64,000 nt of DNA from Spirometra erinaceieuropaei (taxonomy: Eukaryota; Platyhelminthes; Cestoda; Diphyllobothriidea; Diphyllobothriidae). The translations under genes and the position numbers were made by a program. The notes under the pieces are model-generated. The model did no database searches, was not told the origin of the DNA, and saw only the letters and a list, made by a program, of their open reading frames with translations. The stretch spans positions 44,862 through 108,861 of the forward strand of contig CACRXP010000606.1 of NCBI GenBank assembly GCA_902702965.1, in the 5' to 3' direction. This document shows, piece by piece, positions 52,961-63,197 of the stretch (position 1 is its first letter; the number at the start of each line of letters is the position of its first letter).

Positions 52961-54190
52961 CAATTATTTATATGGATGATAACTGCCGAAACTTCGAGGA
53001 TATATGGATGAGGCTATGTATGATGAAACGATTTATGAAAGCTGCAAATATTGGTGGACCAGACAGCACAATTTATACTAAGCAAGTTTTACTCAATACC
53101 AGAATGCAAACTAGAAAAAAACGGGCAAATGACAATTTCGTAGGTGGTAAAACAGAACTATGAATAAATCTGAATTGGATAATGAGGCTATGTAGGATAA
53201 AATAGATAACAGTATAATTCTCAATAAACTGACGATGAAAGCCGTCAGTGGAGACGGTTTATCGTTTAAAATATAATGTTAATCTATATTTTTATGAGGA
53301 AAACCTTTTGTTTATGCAGGTAAGACTTGATAGGATTGAGGCTATGTTGGGTGAAAAACTGCCACAATAGATTTCTGCTTTATGACAAATCACAGAAACA
53401 CAACAGGAAGCGAAGAAGACTTATGACAAAAAATAGAAAATTTCGTCAGGTCTACACTGGAAAACTGTGCAAGGGATTAAGAAATTGAATCCAAAAATAT
53501 AACTTTCACTTATCTTTTCAAAATCGTGCTGCGCGCGCTGACCTTGATCTTCCAACCAACGTCACCAGTCTTATCTGATTCTAACCAGTTCTGTCATAAT
53601 TATCAACCATTCATGATCGTTATTTATTTCGATTGTAGCAAAGTGTTTTGATTAAGAACTATCCCGACAACTCTTAGTATAACTGGATACTTTAAGGACA
53701 TTCATTTCTCTAACTTACTTAATTAATTTGTGATGCCATGGATATCAGATAAATTCAGACCGCACACATGGATTTCGTTCCATCTGATAAGAAAAGTCGG
53801 GGAGTGGGGAGAGGCGACTTATTCTTCACTCTGGGCAAGTTGCCACGAATTGGCAGTTTGGTAGGGGCAAGAATAAGACGTTCGCTCTGGAGTGCGTGAG
53901 TATCGAAACGTGTACTTTGTTCACGAAACTTTAACGTGTGTCCCTCAGTATGTGCAAGTGATTGGCTGGGTGTTGGTCATGTGAATAATTGTTAAATGAG
54001 CATAGTTTCGGACGCGTATTCGCCAGTGACGGAGGGCTAAGGGTGATATGCCACACGGACCAATGCGTCGCTCCTTCCCACCCCAAATCGCCATCCTCAA
54101 CACCTTGACTCCGTCATATATGCGTTGTGGGAACAAGGAGCCTGACCAACCCCCCCCCTTGAGACACTTAAATACTACCCATAGTATAAC
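52961..54190. other. Unassigned region
   Basis: AT-rich to about 53750 with no coding signal, then neutral. No repeat match noticed. Confidence 0.3.
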
Positions 54191-54519
54191 GTCCTACGGA
54201 CTGTATAGAGTTTTTTGAGCGAAGTGACACTTTCCTCGTGGACCTGAAATGGCGATGGTGTGACTGTACGTCTGTAAAAATTGCCGCTGCCCTTCCCTAG
54301 CTTTAACTCCGACCCCCTTCCCACAATTCTCCGTAACATTCTCTCTCTCTCTTTATCTCTAAGTCGCCACCTCAGCTGGCCCTCCCTCCCCCCACAGTTG
54401 CCCACAGCGCTGCGTTCCCCACCGATTGTTTATCAGGCGTGTCAATGTCGCCTCACTATCCACACAAGTCATTCTCTTGTTGTAACCGATTCCGTTTGTA
54501 CAATCAGCAATTTTTACAT

Positions 54520-54650
54520 GTATTAATACTGACCACACTGCGAAATCTCGACGCCTCGATGGGATTCGAACCCACGACAGCAACGGCAAGGTTTTGGCAC
54601 AGACAACGCTCTAAACACCTGAGCTACAAGGCCTCACCGGAAGACGTGAG
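54520..54650 (-). repeat. tRNA-derived SINE, copy 1
   Basis: On the minus strand TAGCTCAGGTGTTTAGAGCG (54626-54607) is an excellent A box and GGGTTCGAATCCC (54573-54561) a perfect B box. The tail TCGAGGCGT...TGGTCAGTAT is shared with copy 2. The tRNA moiety has a long variable region (CTGTGCCAAAACCTTGCC), so it is a SINE head rather than a clean tRNA. Confidence 0.65.
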
Positions 54651-54854
54651 TCTGATCATATATGAGCCAAGCTACCTGCCCAACCCATTGCAACGTCTAG
54701 AGTCCACTTAAATCTGCTACAGTATGCTGACTGTCCAAGCATAATTTCCTAAGTAATCCACCTACAATCCACCAGATGACTACCAGGCTCGCGGACTTCA
54801 TAGATGTGGGTTGGACGGGTAACTTGATCCAAATATGATTAAATTCAGGTCTCC

Positions 54855-55010
54855 CGGTAGGACCTCATAGCTCAGGTGGCTAGAGCATTGGCTGTACTAA
54901 AGTCATCCCCTTGTTGTCGTGGATTCCAGTCCCACCGAGGCGCTGACTTTTTGGCATTTGGGTCAGTATGCATTATTCAGAATCTACCAAAACTTCTATG
55001 GATTACATGC
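54855..55010 (+). repeat. tRNA-derived SINE, copy 2
   Basis: CATAGCTCAGGTGGCTAGAG (A box) and GTGGATTCCAGTCCCACC (B box position, one change from consensus) are followed by CCGAGGCGCTGAC and GGGTCAGTATGCATTATTCA, the shared tail. Opposite orientation to copy 1, about 200 bases away. Confidence 0.6.
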
Positions 55011-55115
55011 AGCACATTTTAAATTCCTGCAATTTTATTTTATTTTTGAGTATGAATCTGCGAAAGCACTGTACATAAATAGGGTCATCAAGGGCTCTGC
55101 CTGTAACCCTTCAAT
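55011..55115 (+). mobile_element. 3' end of a non-LTR element
   Basis: ATTTTTGAGTATGAATCTGC, GTACATAAATAGGGTCATCA and GGGCTCTGCCTGTAACCC match the 3' end of the element at 56190-56642 (reversed) and, less closely, 60118-60200. Confidence 0.6.
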
Positions 55116-55125
55116 ATATACATAT

Positions 55126-55256
55126 ACATATAGGCAGAATGATATTACCGACAAAGACAAGGGAGACTGGAATGGCCATTTCTGGCTTATTAGCGTCGTC
55201 AGCCAGCCATTCCAGTCTCCCTTGTTTTTGTCGGTAATATCATTCTGCCTATATGT
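55126..55256. repeat. Near-perfect hairpin, 51-bp arms, 29-base loop
   Basis: The left arm 55126-55176 begins ACATATAGGCAGAATGATAT and the right arm 55206-55256 is its reverse complement with one mismatch. The loop is 55177-55205. It follows directly on an AT-rich end of the non-LTR fragment at 55011-55115. Confidence 0.9.
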
Positions 55257-55560
55257 CATGCGCCGCTGTGCGGCTGCTGGTTGGGCTCGAGAGAGAGTCC
55301 ATAAGGCACAACGGAACGAGTGAGTTCCGTATGAACGATCGGTGAGCGCCCCCCTAACACTACATATACATACTAGTTTCCATCTCCCCCCTCATTATAC
55401 TCTTATGCCTACCTAACGTTCCTTCTTCCTTTTCCAGTGTATGAGTATTGTGACACGTTAACGACTGCATTCAAATCGGTTCTCGCCAGGATTTATTTCC
55501 GAAGATTCGCTGACTCTGTGTGCACTCCTGACGTCGTCGGCCGCTACAGTAAATCTAAAG

Positions 55561-56188
55561 TGCATTATCTATGTAATTATATTGGCCTGGCGATGAATAG
55601 TGGAAAGCACATGCTTGCCAACTGACTTCTCAATAGTAGCATGGGGATTTTTTCAAAGTTGAACTCGCATCTTTCAAACCAGGAAAAGATCTTAGTGAGG
55701 TCCTCATTTATCGAGGGGGTTCTGTAATAAGCAGTGCCGTATACAGCCGTGTTTAAGGTCTTGTTCTGTCTTGCTATAAATTAATGACCTTTCCTTGGCA
55801 GTTTAGCACACCCAGTCTTCTATTTATGCTATTGATCTCAAATGCACATGCTCTTTCTCTCAATCAACGGGCCAGCGTTGGTTAAAGATAACCTACTTTG
55901 ACCTATTTGACATGACCATGTGGAGCTCAACGGGGTAATTAAATGCTTACCCTCTAAATGATACGAGTTAGTCGCTTATGCTATGCTAACCAACTATTTA
56001 TAAAGGGACAGCTATGAGTAAATGTTCGTCTTTAAAGTACTTGCGTTTACGCTAAATCAATGATCTAGACTTCTCGCCGAACGTTTATAGACTTACCACC
56101 AAAGCAACCCAGATTTCCGCCTTTATTGTGCACAAATGTTGCTCTCCTGAAATTAACTGAACGCTAACTTATATGTTGTGTATGTATA
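55561..56188. other. Unassigned stretch
   Basis: Plus-strand pieces near 55740-55900 vaguely resemble eroded RT sequence but I could not place motifs. Otherwise nothing. Confidence 0.3.
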
Positions 56189-56642
56189 TTGAAGGGTTAC
56201 AGGCAGAGCCCTTGATGACCCTATTTATGTACAGTGCTTTCGCAGATTCATACTCAAAAATAAAATTAAATTGCAGGCATTTAAAATGTGATTGGGTCAC
56301 AGTTCAATCATAATCATAAGGTAGTGCATGGGGTCTCTGTAAATTAGTGCGGAAGATTGTATATGACAGATTTTACAAAACTGGCTGTGCATAGTCATGC
56401 TGTACAAGCCGATTTCTGTCGAAAACTAGACGAGCAAGTTTTCTTTTAAACACACAAACTGTGTCAGCCGTCACCATCTCGCTTGGAAGCGAGTTCCACG
56501 GTCTGACAACCCGCTGGCTGAATGAAAATTTTCGTCGGTCTAAACGCGTGCGCTCATTCCCGACTTTGTATGCATGGCCGCGTAGTCGCCCGTACAAACC
56601 AACTACGCGGCCATGCATACAAAGTCGGGAATGTTGGTCCAT
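56189..56642 (-). mobile_element. 3' end of non-LTR element with foldback at its 5' boundary
   Basis: The minus frame has NERTRLDRRKFSFSQRVVRP and WNSLPSEMVTADTVCVFKRK, a typical RT C-terminus, and the 3' UTR ends near 56190 (GGGCTCTGCCTGTAACCC on the element strand). Upstream of NERTRLDRR the sequence folds back on itself, see 56555-56633. Confidence 0.65.
56555..56633. repeat. Perfect hairpin, 32-bp arms, 15-base loop
   Basis: Left arm 56555-56586 (CATTCCCGACTTTGTATGCA...) is exactly the reverse complement of 56602-56633. It coincides with the truncated 5' end of the non-LTR fragment. Confidence 0.95.
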
Positions 56643-56949
56643 TCAATTCTTGCATATTGTTGGTCGTTTAATAGTTTAGTAAACGAGTTTAGTCTCCGTT
56701 AGCTCAAAAATAATTAGACTTATTTTACTAAAAACCGCCAATGTCCGACGCATCTGAAAGCTTAATACTCGGACAGATGCCAGCTACACAACCTAAAAAC
56801 TCCATGGGTTCAAATACTGAAGACTTGTTTCCGCCTCTCTTGCTGTATTTATGATAGGATACATATTGCCAATAAAAGCGAAGAGCCGAGTCCCAGGAAG
56901 TAGAATTGAAGAAGGAGACACGATCGCTGGGACAAGAGCTTTATTAGCC

Positions 56950-56988
56950 TGACGTTTCGGATTCCTGCTAAAATCCATCATCAGAGAA
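56950..56988 (-). ncRNA. Hammerhead-ribozyme-like motif in Penelope-like terminus
   Basis: The minus strand reads CTGATGA, then TGGATT..AATCC able to form a 5-bp stem with an 8-base loop, then GAAAC. CUGANGA plus a stem plus GAAA is the hammerhead core, and such motifs are known in Penelope-like termini. One extra U lies between core and stem, and stem III is not obvious. Confidence 0.4.
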
Positions 56989-57009
56989 AAAAAAGCAGAA
57001 ACGGGTGAT

Positions 57010-57759
57010 TCACGTACAAGGGGCCGCAGTATTTATAGGATGCAGTCGCCATGCTACGACATTCCTGTGAACATTCACGGTTCCCCCTTCATCCGGGACC
57101 TTTGCACATGGTGTGCTGATTATTTGATGGCTGACATTCGCGTCGTTAATTGCTGCAAGTTCATCACGTGCGTTGGATGTTTGTGTGATGATTTCTCGAC
57201 TATCTGACGCACCGATACTGGTGTTGGGACAAGTGTCCACTTGTGCACTCCCCGCGTAGCTAATTACTCCGCCTAGGTGAAGTTTCAGCACAGAGTATGA
57301 AAGGGGAAGTTCATCGCACTTGTAAATTGACTTGGGGCCAGTAAACCATGATTCAAGTATCTCCCGGCTCACGCGGTTGTCACCTCTTGCAAGAAGTTCG
57401 GCCTCATCGAAATTGAATGTGTGACCGGATCTCGCCGAATTAGCCGCAACTTGGGAGCTGACGTCACTTCTCCGCACCACTACAGCGTGTTCGGTCATTC
57501 TCCTTCGGAGCTGTCCTCCGGTTTCTCCAAAATAGTTGCTTTGTCCGCAACTGCACCAGATCCGATAAACGACTCCAGACGTTTCTAGCCGTGACAGCGG
57601 GTCTTTCGGTTTTATTACCAGACGCCTGATGGTTGCCTCCGGTCCGTGTGCAACTCCAACCCCAAATTGTGCGAGAAGGCGGCCAACAGCTTCCGAAACG
57701 TTCTTGACATACAAAGCGCCGGGAGCTACTTGAATCATGGTTTGATGGCTCCCAGTCAA
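57010..57759 (-). CDS. GIY-YIG endonuclease domain of Penelope-like element (partial)
   Basis: The 249-codon frame lacks the RT, lost by 5' truncation. It contains LVIKPKDPLSRLETSGVVYR, the GIY-YIG-like pair VVYRIWCSCGQSNYFGETGG, the catalytic-Arg helix QLRRRMTEHAVVVRR, and the conserved VAANSARSGHTFNFDEAELL and GDNRVSREILESWF with the catalytic Glu. This domain cleaves DNA for element integration. The Met at 57759 is probably not a true start. The stop is at 57010. Confidence 0.8.
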   Translation of the reverse strand: MTGSHQTMIQVAPGALYVKNVSEAVGRLLAQFGVGVAHGPEATIRRLVIKPKDPLSRLETSGVVYRIWCSCGQSNYFGETGGQLRRRMTEHAVVVRRSDVSSQVAANSARSGHTFNFDEAELLARGDNRVSREILESWFTGPKSIYKCDELPLSYSVLKLHLGGVISYAGSAQVDTCPNTSIGASDSREIITQTSNARDELAAINDANVSHQIISTPCAKVPDEGGTVNVHRNVVAWRLHPINTAAPCT

Positions 57760-58099
57760 TTAACAAGTGCAATGAACTTCCCATTCCTTACTCGGTGCTG
57801 AGACTTCGCCTAGGCGGGATAATTTGTCACGCGGGGAGCGCACAGGTGAACACTTTTCCCAAACGCTAGGGTCTGCGTGTCAGATGGTCGAGCAGTGATC
57901 ACACCAACATCCAACGCACTTGATGAACATGCAGCAATTAAAGACGCGAATGTCGGCCATCAAATAATCAGCACACCATGTTCAACGGTCCCGGATGAAG
58001 GGGGGAGCCGTGAATGATCATAGGTATGCGGTAGCATGGCGACTGCATCCTATAAATACTGCAGCCGCTTGTGCGTGAATCACTCGTATCTGCTGTTGT

Positions 58100-58140
58100 C
58101 TCTGGTGATGGATTCGAGCAGGAATCCGAAACGTCAGGCT
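58100..58140 (+). ncRNA. Hammerhead-like motif, inverted copy, core mutated
   Basis: Same motif in the inverted arm. Stem II is stronger (GGATTC..GAATCC), but the core reads CTGGTGA instead of CTGATGA, which should abolish catalysis. Confidence 0.35.
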
Positions 58141-58184
58141 ATTAAATGTCTAGTCCCAGCGACCGTGTCTCCTTCTTCAAGACT

Positions 58185-58660
58185 ACTTATTGTAAGGAAG
58201 ATGAGCACACGTTCTCTGGGACAACACGTTTATTACTCCGCGCTTTCGGTCTCGTTCAGGAGGTCATCGTCAGAGACTGTGAGGATGCGGCGTCAAATGA
58301 GCAGTTTTTGTAGCCGAAAGATGAACGGGCGATGGGAGAGAGGGGGATGGCGTTCGCGATAATCTGATTCCACGCCGTCGCACGGCGACGTGATTGCGTG
58401 CACCCTTGGCTGGGAATTGGGTCTAGCCTCTTGGCCGCGGGAACGGAGTGCGTGATAGCAGGGGAGTATGTCAACGTTTCTGTAGACCGAGTTGGTGTCA
58501 GACACTCAGGCTTCCAGCAGTTCTTACCCTGTCTTATTGCTGGCTCGGACTTCAAGTCATACTCCAGTTAGTCGTCCGGTTGCTCGAAGAAATGCAATGA
58601 AGTGAATATGGATCATTTGCATGTGGGAATGTACTGCTGCCGCGCTTGCCTTTATAATTT
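58185..58660 (-). mobile_element. Second Penelope-like terminal fragment, different subfamily
   Basis: Contains ACACGTTTATTACTCCGCGC then TTTCGGTCTCGTTCAGGAGG and TCATCGTCAGAGAC, the same architecture as the first terminus with different sequence (core CTGACGA and GAAAG on the minus strand). The minus frame 58555-58256 (PAITHSVPAAKRLDPIPSQG then RSSFGYKNCSFDAASSQ) spans it. Inserted directly beside the first element. Confidence 0.5.
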
Positions 58661-58664
58661 CAGT

Positions 58665-59150
58665 ACAGTTCGGTATATTTAAGGGTAGTAGGCAAAACTT
58701 TTGAAGACCTTCTTAAAACTGTTAATACAGTATTCAAGTAAAATAAATATGTTGCTATAATGTCGCCAGTAACAACTGGATTTACAGAATATTATTGAAA
58801 TATTGCAGGACTGAAACCCAGGGACCCTCAGGGTTTTAAGATAACGTGGAATATGAAATAATAGCCATTTGCGTCAGCGGTGTGTGCAGGGCGTCGGTTT
58901 GATACATCAGAACTGTCCTGTCCGTTTGAGCGGTATTTGCCAAGCAAATATACATCCAGTTTATGTTTAAATGTCTCTATTGAGTCTGCTATCATTTCTC
59001 CTTTACAAAGTCCGTTTCCGGTACTGAGAACTCACTGTGAAAACGAGTATCTACGAAAACCCGGGCTCTCGAAGTTTTAGAGAGTTCCCGCGCAGATTAT
59101 TGTTTGTGGTGAGAAAATAGAAATCACTGAAGTACAGGGCCCAGCACACT
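58665..59150 (-). pseudogene. 3' end of CR1-like element, relative of 32925-33460
   Basis: ATTTAAGGGTAGTAGGCAAA then an AAGACC.T.TTAAAAC stretch match the other 3' UTR. The interval 59100-58870 on the minus strand has degenerate RGNSLKLRE and RYSF pieces with stops. Confidence 0.55.
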
Positions 59151-59339
59151 GTCCGGTTGGTCTGCATGAAATATACTCAGATCCCTCTGCATGCTTCTTT
59201 GTTAATGTGTGTGGAAGTTCGACCTACGTGACCGATGGTACCCACCGAGTGGTCCACAAAAGAGCGAGAGCGGTCACTGTGACTTCTGTGGGATATCTTT
59301 ATAGTGATGATAGAATTACGACTCGTCCACCGCACTCCC
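59151..59339. other. Short unassigned stretch
   Basis: No feature recognised. Confidence 0.3.
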
Positions 59340-59545
59340 TCGTCCTCCCCCACATTGGTGCGTTGTCCAGACAGCTTAAAATACCGGAGGCCGGAGGGGG
59401 CGTAGCTGACTGGCATAGCCAAACTCGCAAATAGGCGTACCACTACACCCCTAGTCCACAACAAACACTTGACCAGGATTTCAATCAACAAAAAAAGTGA
59501 CGACTGGCATGGTCGAAGCCGCCCCTAGGCGCACCACCATACTCG
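59340..59545 (-). repeat. Dispersed repeat P, copy 2 (inverted)
   Basis: The reverse complement aligns with 41680-41860 through GAAATCCTGGTCAAGTGTT, GTTGTGGACTAGGGGTGT and AGTGGTACGCCT. Confidence 0.45.
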
Positions 59546-60117
59546 GCTAGGATCCTTCCAGGTGGAAGTGCCACAAAGGCCACATTAAGAAAAAATCCTT
59601 CTAGCCTAACTCTCAGACCACCAGTCGGACATCCCACATAAGCAAGCACTGAACTGGTTGAGGGGTCCATGTTATCCCATCAGTTGGCAACCTTATAGGC
59701 TACGGGACATGGCGCGTCGTGACAGTCCCATGCTTGAGTCGCACATGCAGCAGATGAACCACATAGCGAAGGAACCGGGAAACACACTTCCCAGTTTGGT
59801 GAGGGTTGCCGGTGTTGTAGGATTTTTGCGTTGCATTTCTGAGGAATATGATTATGGGGAGAGGGGATGAGTAACATGTGTAATGCTATGCACACTGAAC
59901 ACTTTGTTTCCACACAATCTACGACGGCAAATTTCTTGTACGTGTCAAACACTGGGGACGGTAACCTACATTGTTGTTATACAAAAGAGGGTCAATAAGC
60001 AGTCGGAGAGCATAAAAGATAAAAGCGTAGCTATTGAAGCCCTAAGTAGGTAGCACTCCAAGTAAAACGAGAACAGCGACATGCAGCAGGAACCTCCTGT
60101 ATTCTCTACCCTTCTAT
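59546..60117. other. Unassigned stretch
   Basis: Short ORFs on both strands; nothing recognised. Confidence 0.3.
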
Positions 60118-61560
60118 TTGGAGGGTTAGGTGCGGAGTCCTTGATGACCCTATTTATGTACAGTGCTCTCGCTGTTTCGCACCCAGAATACAGTTGTCGG
60201 CATTTACGATGTGATCGGGTCACAGTACGATCGTAATGATAAGGAAGCGCATCTGTCCACTATAAGTCAGTACAGAAAGATTGTGTATGACGGTGTTTTA
60301 CAGGGCTGGCTGTGAGTAATCATGTTATAAAAGCCGGTTTCTGTCGAAAATCAAGCGAAGCAAGTTGTCTTTTAAACATGTAAATTGTGTCGACCGTCAC
60401 GATCTCGCTTGCTAGCGAGTTACATTGCCGGACAGCCCGCTGGCTGAATGAAAACTTCCTACGGTCTAGCCGCGTGCGCACTGACATATCGATGACTGTA
60501 TGCCTTCCACCATTATTGCTGTAAAAACTGACCCCATTGGTTTTTCGTATATGAATAGGGAGTTCAAGTATGAAATCCTTATTCCCTGGATAAAGTGACA
60601 TAAAGCGGCTTAGATGCGGTTGCCCCCCCCCCCCCACCACGTTGTATAAACGGTCGCATAGATCGTAAGTGTAGTCTGGGATAAAGAGCGATCGGAGACC
60701 GCTACGGAAGACTTTGCCCACGCCTCTGTTCCGATACCAACGTCTTAACAGAGAAATCCTATTAATTGTATGTATGTATGTATATATGTATTGACGCAGT
60801 ACTTATATTCTATGAAATGTCTCCGACCAGCTTTCAAGTGTAAGCCTACACATTAGGATATATTGAACATTGGAAGTCAGTGGATCGGACAGCCAGCCTT
60901 CATGCACTTTCTGCTCGTCATAAACACAAATGATTATTTCCCAGATTTTTGTATTATTTGTGAACGTGGCGATATCATAGTCAAAGTCATCAGTGCAGAC
61001 GTTTATATGACTGAGGAAGACAAGTTGACCTGATACTGATCCACGTGGTACACTATTTTCTGCTGGGACCCCTTCTTATGCTGTGGCACCACCAGTTACT
61101 CTTTGCAACCTCAAGCATTGGAAACTTTTGATCCGCTAAACAATAGTACGTTGGATTCCATACCGTCAAATCTTTTCTAGGGGTCACTGATTAGACAAGC
61201 TACCCAAAGCCTTTTTGAAACCAAAGAAAATGGCATCAACTGGACAGCATTGTTTTATAGCATATGACCACTGTTCTGCGAGTAGATACCACCCGTAAGA
61301 AATAAATGTCCTCACAGGAACCGTGCTGGGCAACAAATACTAGGTTCGTCTGATCCAGATACGTCATCAAGTACTTTACAATATCTGATAAAATGGCTCG
61401 TTGTATGGTGAGTACCGAGGCGCGAATTTACTCTGCCCGTCTGCATTGTAGCGTTTTTTAGCAGTACTATGAATGCAACTAAAAACGCCCTTTTATAGGG
61501 TTTATGCGATGCGAAAAACTGAGTCATTCGGTGCCCCTAGCCTGTTCAAGGACCATAAAC
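60118..61560 (-). pseudogene. Decayed non-LTR RT with 3' UTR
   Basis: From the 3' end at 60118 (GGACTCCGCACCTAACCC on the element strand), the minus frame 60721-60320 gives SVRTRLDRRKFSFSQRAVRQ and IVTVDTIYMFKRQLASLDF. Further upstream, pieces in several frames match RT blocks (a V-RGSVSGQL-FLSHINVCTDD piece near 61040 and FTNNTKIWEIIICVYDEQK near 60930). Same family as 56189-56642. Many stops. Confidence 0.55.
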
Positions 61561-62144
61561 TTTTGAAAAACGACTTTCAGCCGCCCACATCCGAGATCCA
61601 AGGCGGGGATGTTGTGAGAGCTTCCGCCTTTTATAAAGACGTAACTTCACTTATTTTGACGTAAAAATCCGGCATTCTCTTTGTAATTCCATGAACGGAC
61701 GAACGCCAGCTTTGTAAAGTAGCCTATCAGACTGACAAACAGCAGATTTTTGAATTCGCACATGAAACTCGCATATAACGCCGAAGAAAGTGTCCATGCC
61801 CATCCAGCAAGCAGGATGCATTGTTTATTAATCTTCATACGAAGACAGCGCATGCTTGCGGGCTAAATACCACACAAAAAGTTACTTATTTCGAAAAGGG
61901 AACCACCGTATCGTAAGCAACAAAACGTTTGGCTTGCGCTAACGCCAAAGCAAAGTGAAATCCCGAGTATTGCTTAGTCTTCCATACAATGTTCGCGTCG
62001 ATATTTTGGAAAGAGTGCAGCAGTATCAGGTGTCAGAATAACTTTTAACTGCAAGGCCTTGAAAAGCGTGTCTTAAAACAAACACATACACATTGCGTCA
62101 AGTTTGACTTACCGTCTGGGCTTGGGTTTGGGTGGACGTCAGTC
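61561..62144. other. Unassigned stretch upstream of FAM76
   Basis: Contains whatever promoter FAM76 uses, but I see no recognisable core element. No other feature. Confidence 0.3.
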
Positions 62145-62266
62145 ATGGAGCAGCCGCTATTTTCGTGTACAAGATGCTTGAAAAGCTTTCCACACTCTCA
62201 GATGGCAAGATCAGGGACTACTTGTAAGGTTTGTGATAATTGTTGTTCTCCCTATCATCCTCACAG
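62145..62266 (+). CDS. FAM76: FAM76 gene, exon 1
   Basis: ATG at 62145 starts MEQPLFSCTRCLKSFPHSQM, then CKVC and CCSPYHPH. This is the FAM76 N-terminal pattern of a CTKC-like pair and a C-x-x-C pair with a hydrophobic/Phe linker. The exon ends at CACAG|GTTTGC (donor 62267) in phase 2. Unspliced, the frame stops at 62405, out of register with the next exon, which supports the intron. Confidence 0.75.
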
Positions 62267-62370
62267 GTTTGCACACCTCATCACTCGTCCTTCAAACAAT
62301 GCGAATATTGCAAATCTGATTTTAAATACTCAGTGTAACCATTGTTATTATCGTGCTATTGAGTATTTAG

Positions 62371-62566
62371 TCCGGGAACTGCCTGTCCGCGTTGCCAATC
62401 CCTGAAAGCTAAATATGGCGAGCCAAAACCCTGCTCAATTTGCATGCTGCCTACAGCTTACGGGAATGCCTTGGTCTGCCAACGCTGTTTGCATTACAGA
62501 AACAAGTTTGGGGACCCTAGACAGTGCGAGAAGTGCTTGCAGATGTGTGCTTTTTATAAGGACGAG
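62371..62566 (+). CDS. FAM76: FAM76 gene, exon 2
   Basis: Acceptor TATTTAG|T restores phase 2 (AG plus T gives Ser). The exon reads PGTACPRCQSLKAKYGEPKP, CSICMLPTAYGNALVCQRC, LHYRNKFGDPRQCEKCLQMC and AFYKDE, matching the animal FAM76 series KKC..YGTPKPCQYC..KCQRC..YGPPYSCEQCKQQCAF. Five C-x2-C type pairs are present. The exon ends in phase 0 at GACGAG|GTAAGG. The preceding intron is 104 bases and has a weak polypyrimidine tract. Confidence 0.85.
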
Positions 62567-63042
62567 GTAAGGTCAGGTTTTTACCGTCCATTCGTGTCCC
62601 AAACACTGCGTTTTTTATTTGCATGTTGACTACCATTCTGCCGTCACCGACAATGCCGCTTTAATTGTTTTCTCAGTTGACTAATCTATATCCTGTCTGA
62701 TATGTCATACCGCCATGAAGGTTTCACTGTTAACCTGCAAGTACCTATCATTCATCAATGTCCTTCCTAATGGGCCACCCCCTGTCTGATTTTTTTCTAT
62801 CCAGAATGATTGCCTCCCTATTCATTTGTACACCTAGACGCTCTCTTATGCAGACATTTTAAATTTATGGATATCCCACGTGCAGCATACCATATTTTGG
62901 TGTTGCAAGGTATGTCGGTGACACTGCGCGTCACCCGGTTCAGGTAGACAGGCGTTATTCTGCCATGTTTTTTCCCGCAGAATACGGTCTAAACTAATAC
63001 GTTTTGTACTGCTGCCTTAAAATGGCATACTGTCTATTCTAG

Positions 63043-63197
63043 GCCAGCAGAAGCAAAGTTGATGGTCAGGTTCTGTGTTGGGTGTGCACCTACAACCACA
63101 AAATCAACAAGTCCAAGGAATCCGCCGAGGGAGCTACGTCACGGCGTGGTATTTCGGATACCCTTTTTGGCAAGTCCTCCCACGAATCGCATTCTAG
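63043..63197 (+). CDS. FAM76: FAM76 gene, exon 3
   Basis: Acceptor TTCTAG|GCCAGC in phase 0 gives ASRSKVDGQVLCWVCTYNHK then KSKESAEGATSRRGISDTLF, matching the family's KKVDGKLLCWLCTLSYKR. The exon ends at TCTAG|GTGAGT in phase 2. The family continues with a Ser-rich linker and a C-terminal coiled coil in further exons, presumably beyond the window. FAM76 proteins are nuclear; their molecular role is poorly defined. Confidence 0.8.

Larger units (their letters stand above)
54195..55560 (+). repeat. Dispersed repeat family R, copy 3, split by later insertions
   Basis: The left part (54195-54530) ends after CGTTTGTACAATCAGCAAT. The right part resumes at about 55365 with ACTAGTTTCCATCTCCCCCC, CCTACCTAACGTTCCTTCTT and GTATGAGTATTGTGACACGTT, which align with the tails of copies 1 and 2. 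The intervening 54530-55360 holds two SINE-like units, a non-LTR 3' end and a hairpin. Confidence 0.5.
56880..58175 (-). mobile_element. Penelope-like element with inverted flanks
   Basis: A minus-strand 3' portion (57765-56880) encodes the GIY-YIG endonuclease. From about 57775 to 58175 the same non-coding/C-terminal sequence is repeated in inverted orientation: 56880-57310 reversed aligns with 57775-58175 (e.g. CCATCAAATAATCAGCACAC, CATGGCGACTGCATCCTATA, GAATCCGAAACGTCAGGCTA). This leaves about 460 unique bases between arms of about 430. Penelope-like elements often carry truncated inverted terminal copies. Confidence 0.8.

Noticed and set aside
54919..55323. 134-aa ORF
   Set aside because: Spans a SINE tail and both arms of a hairpin, so the repeated peptide is just the palindrome read on one strand.
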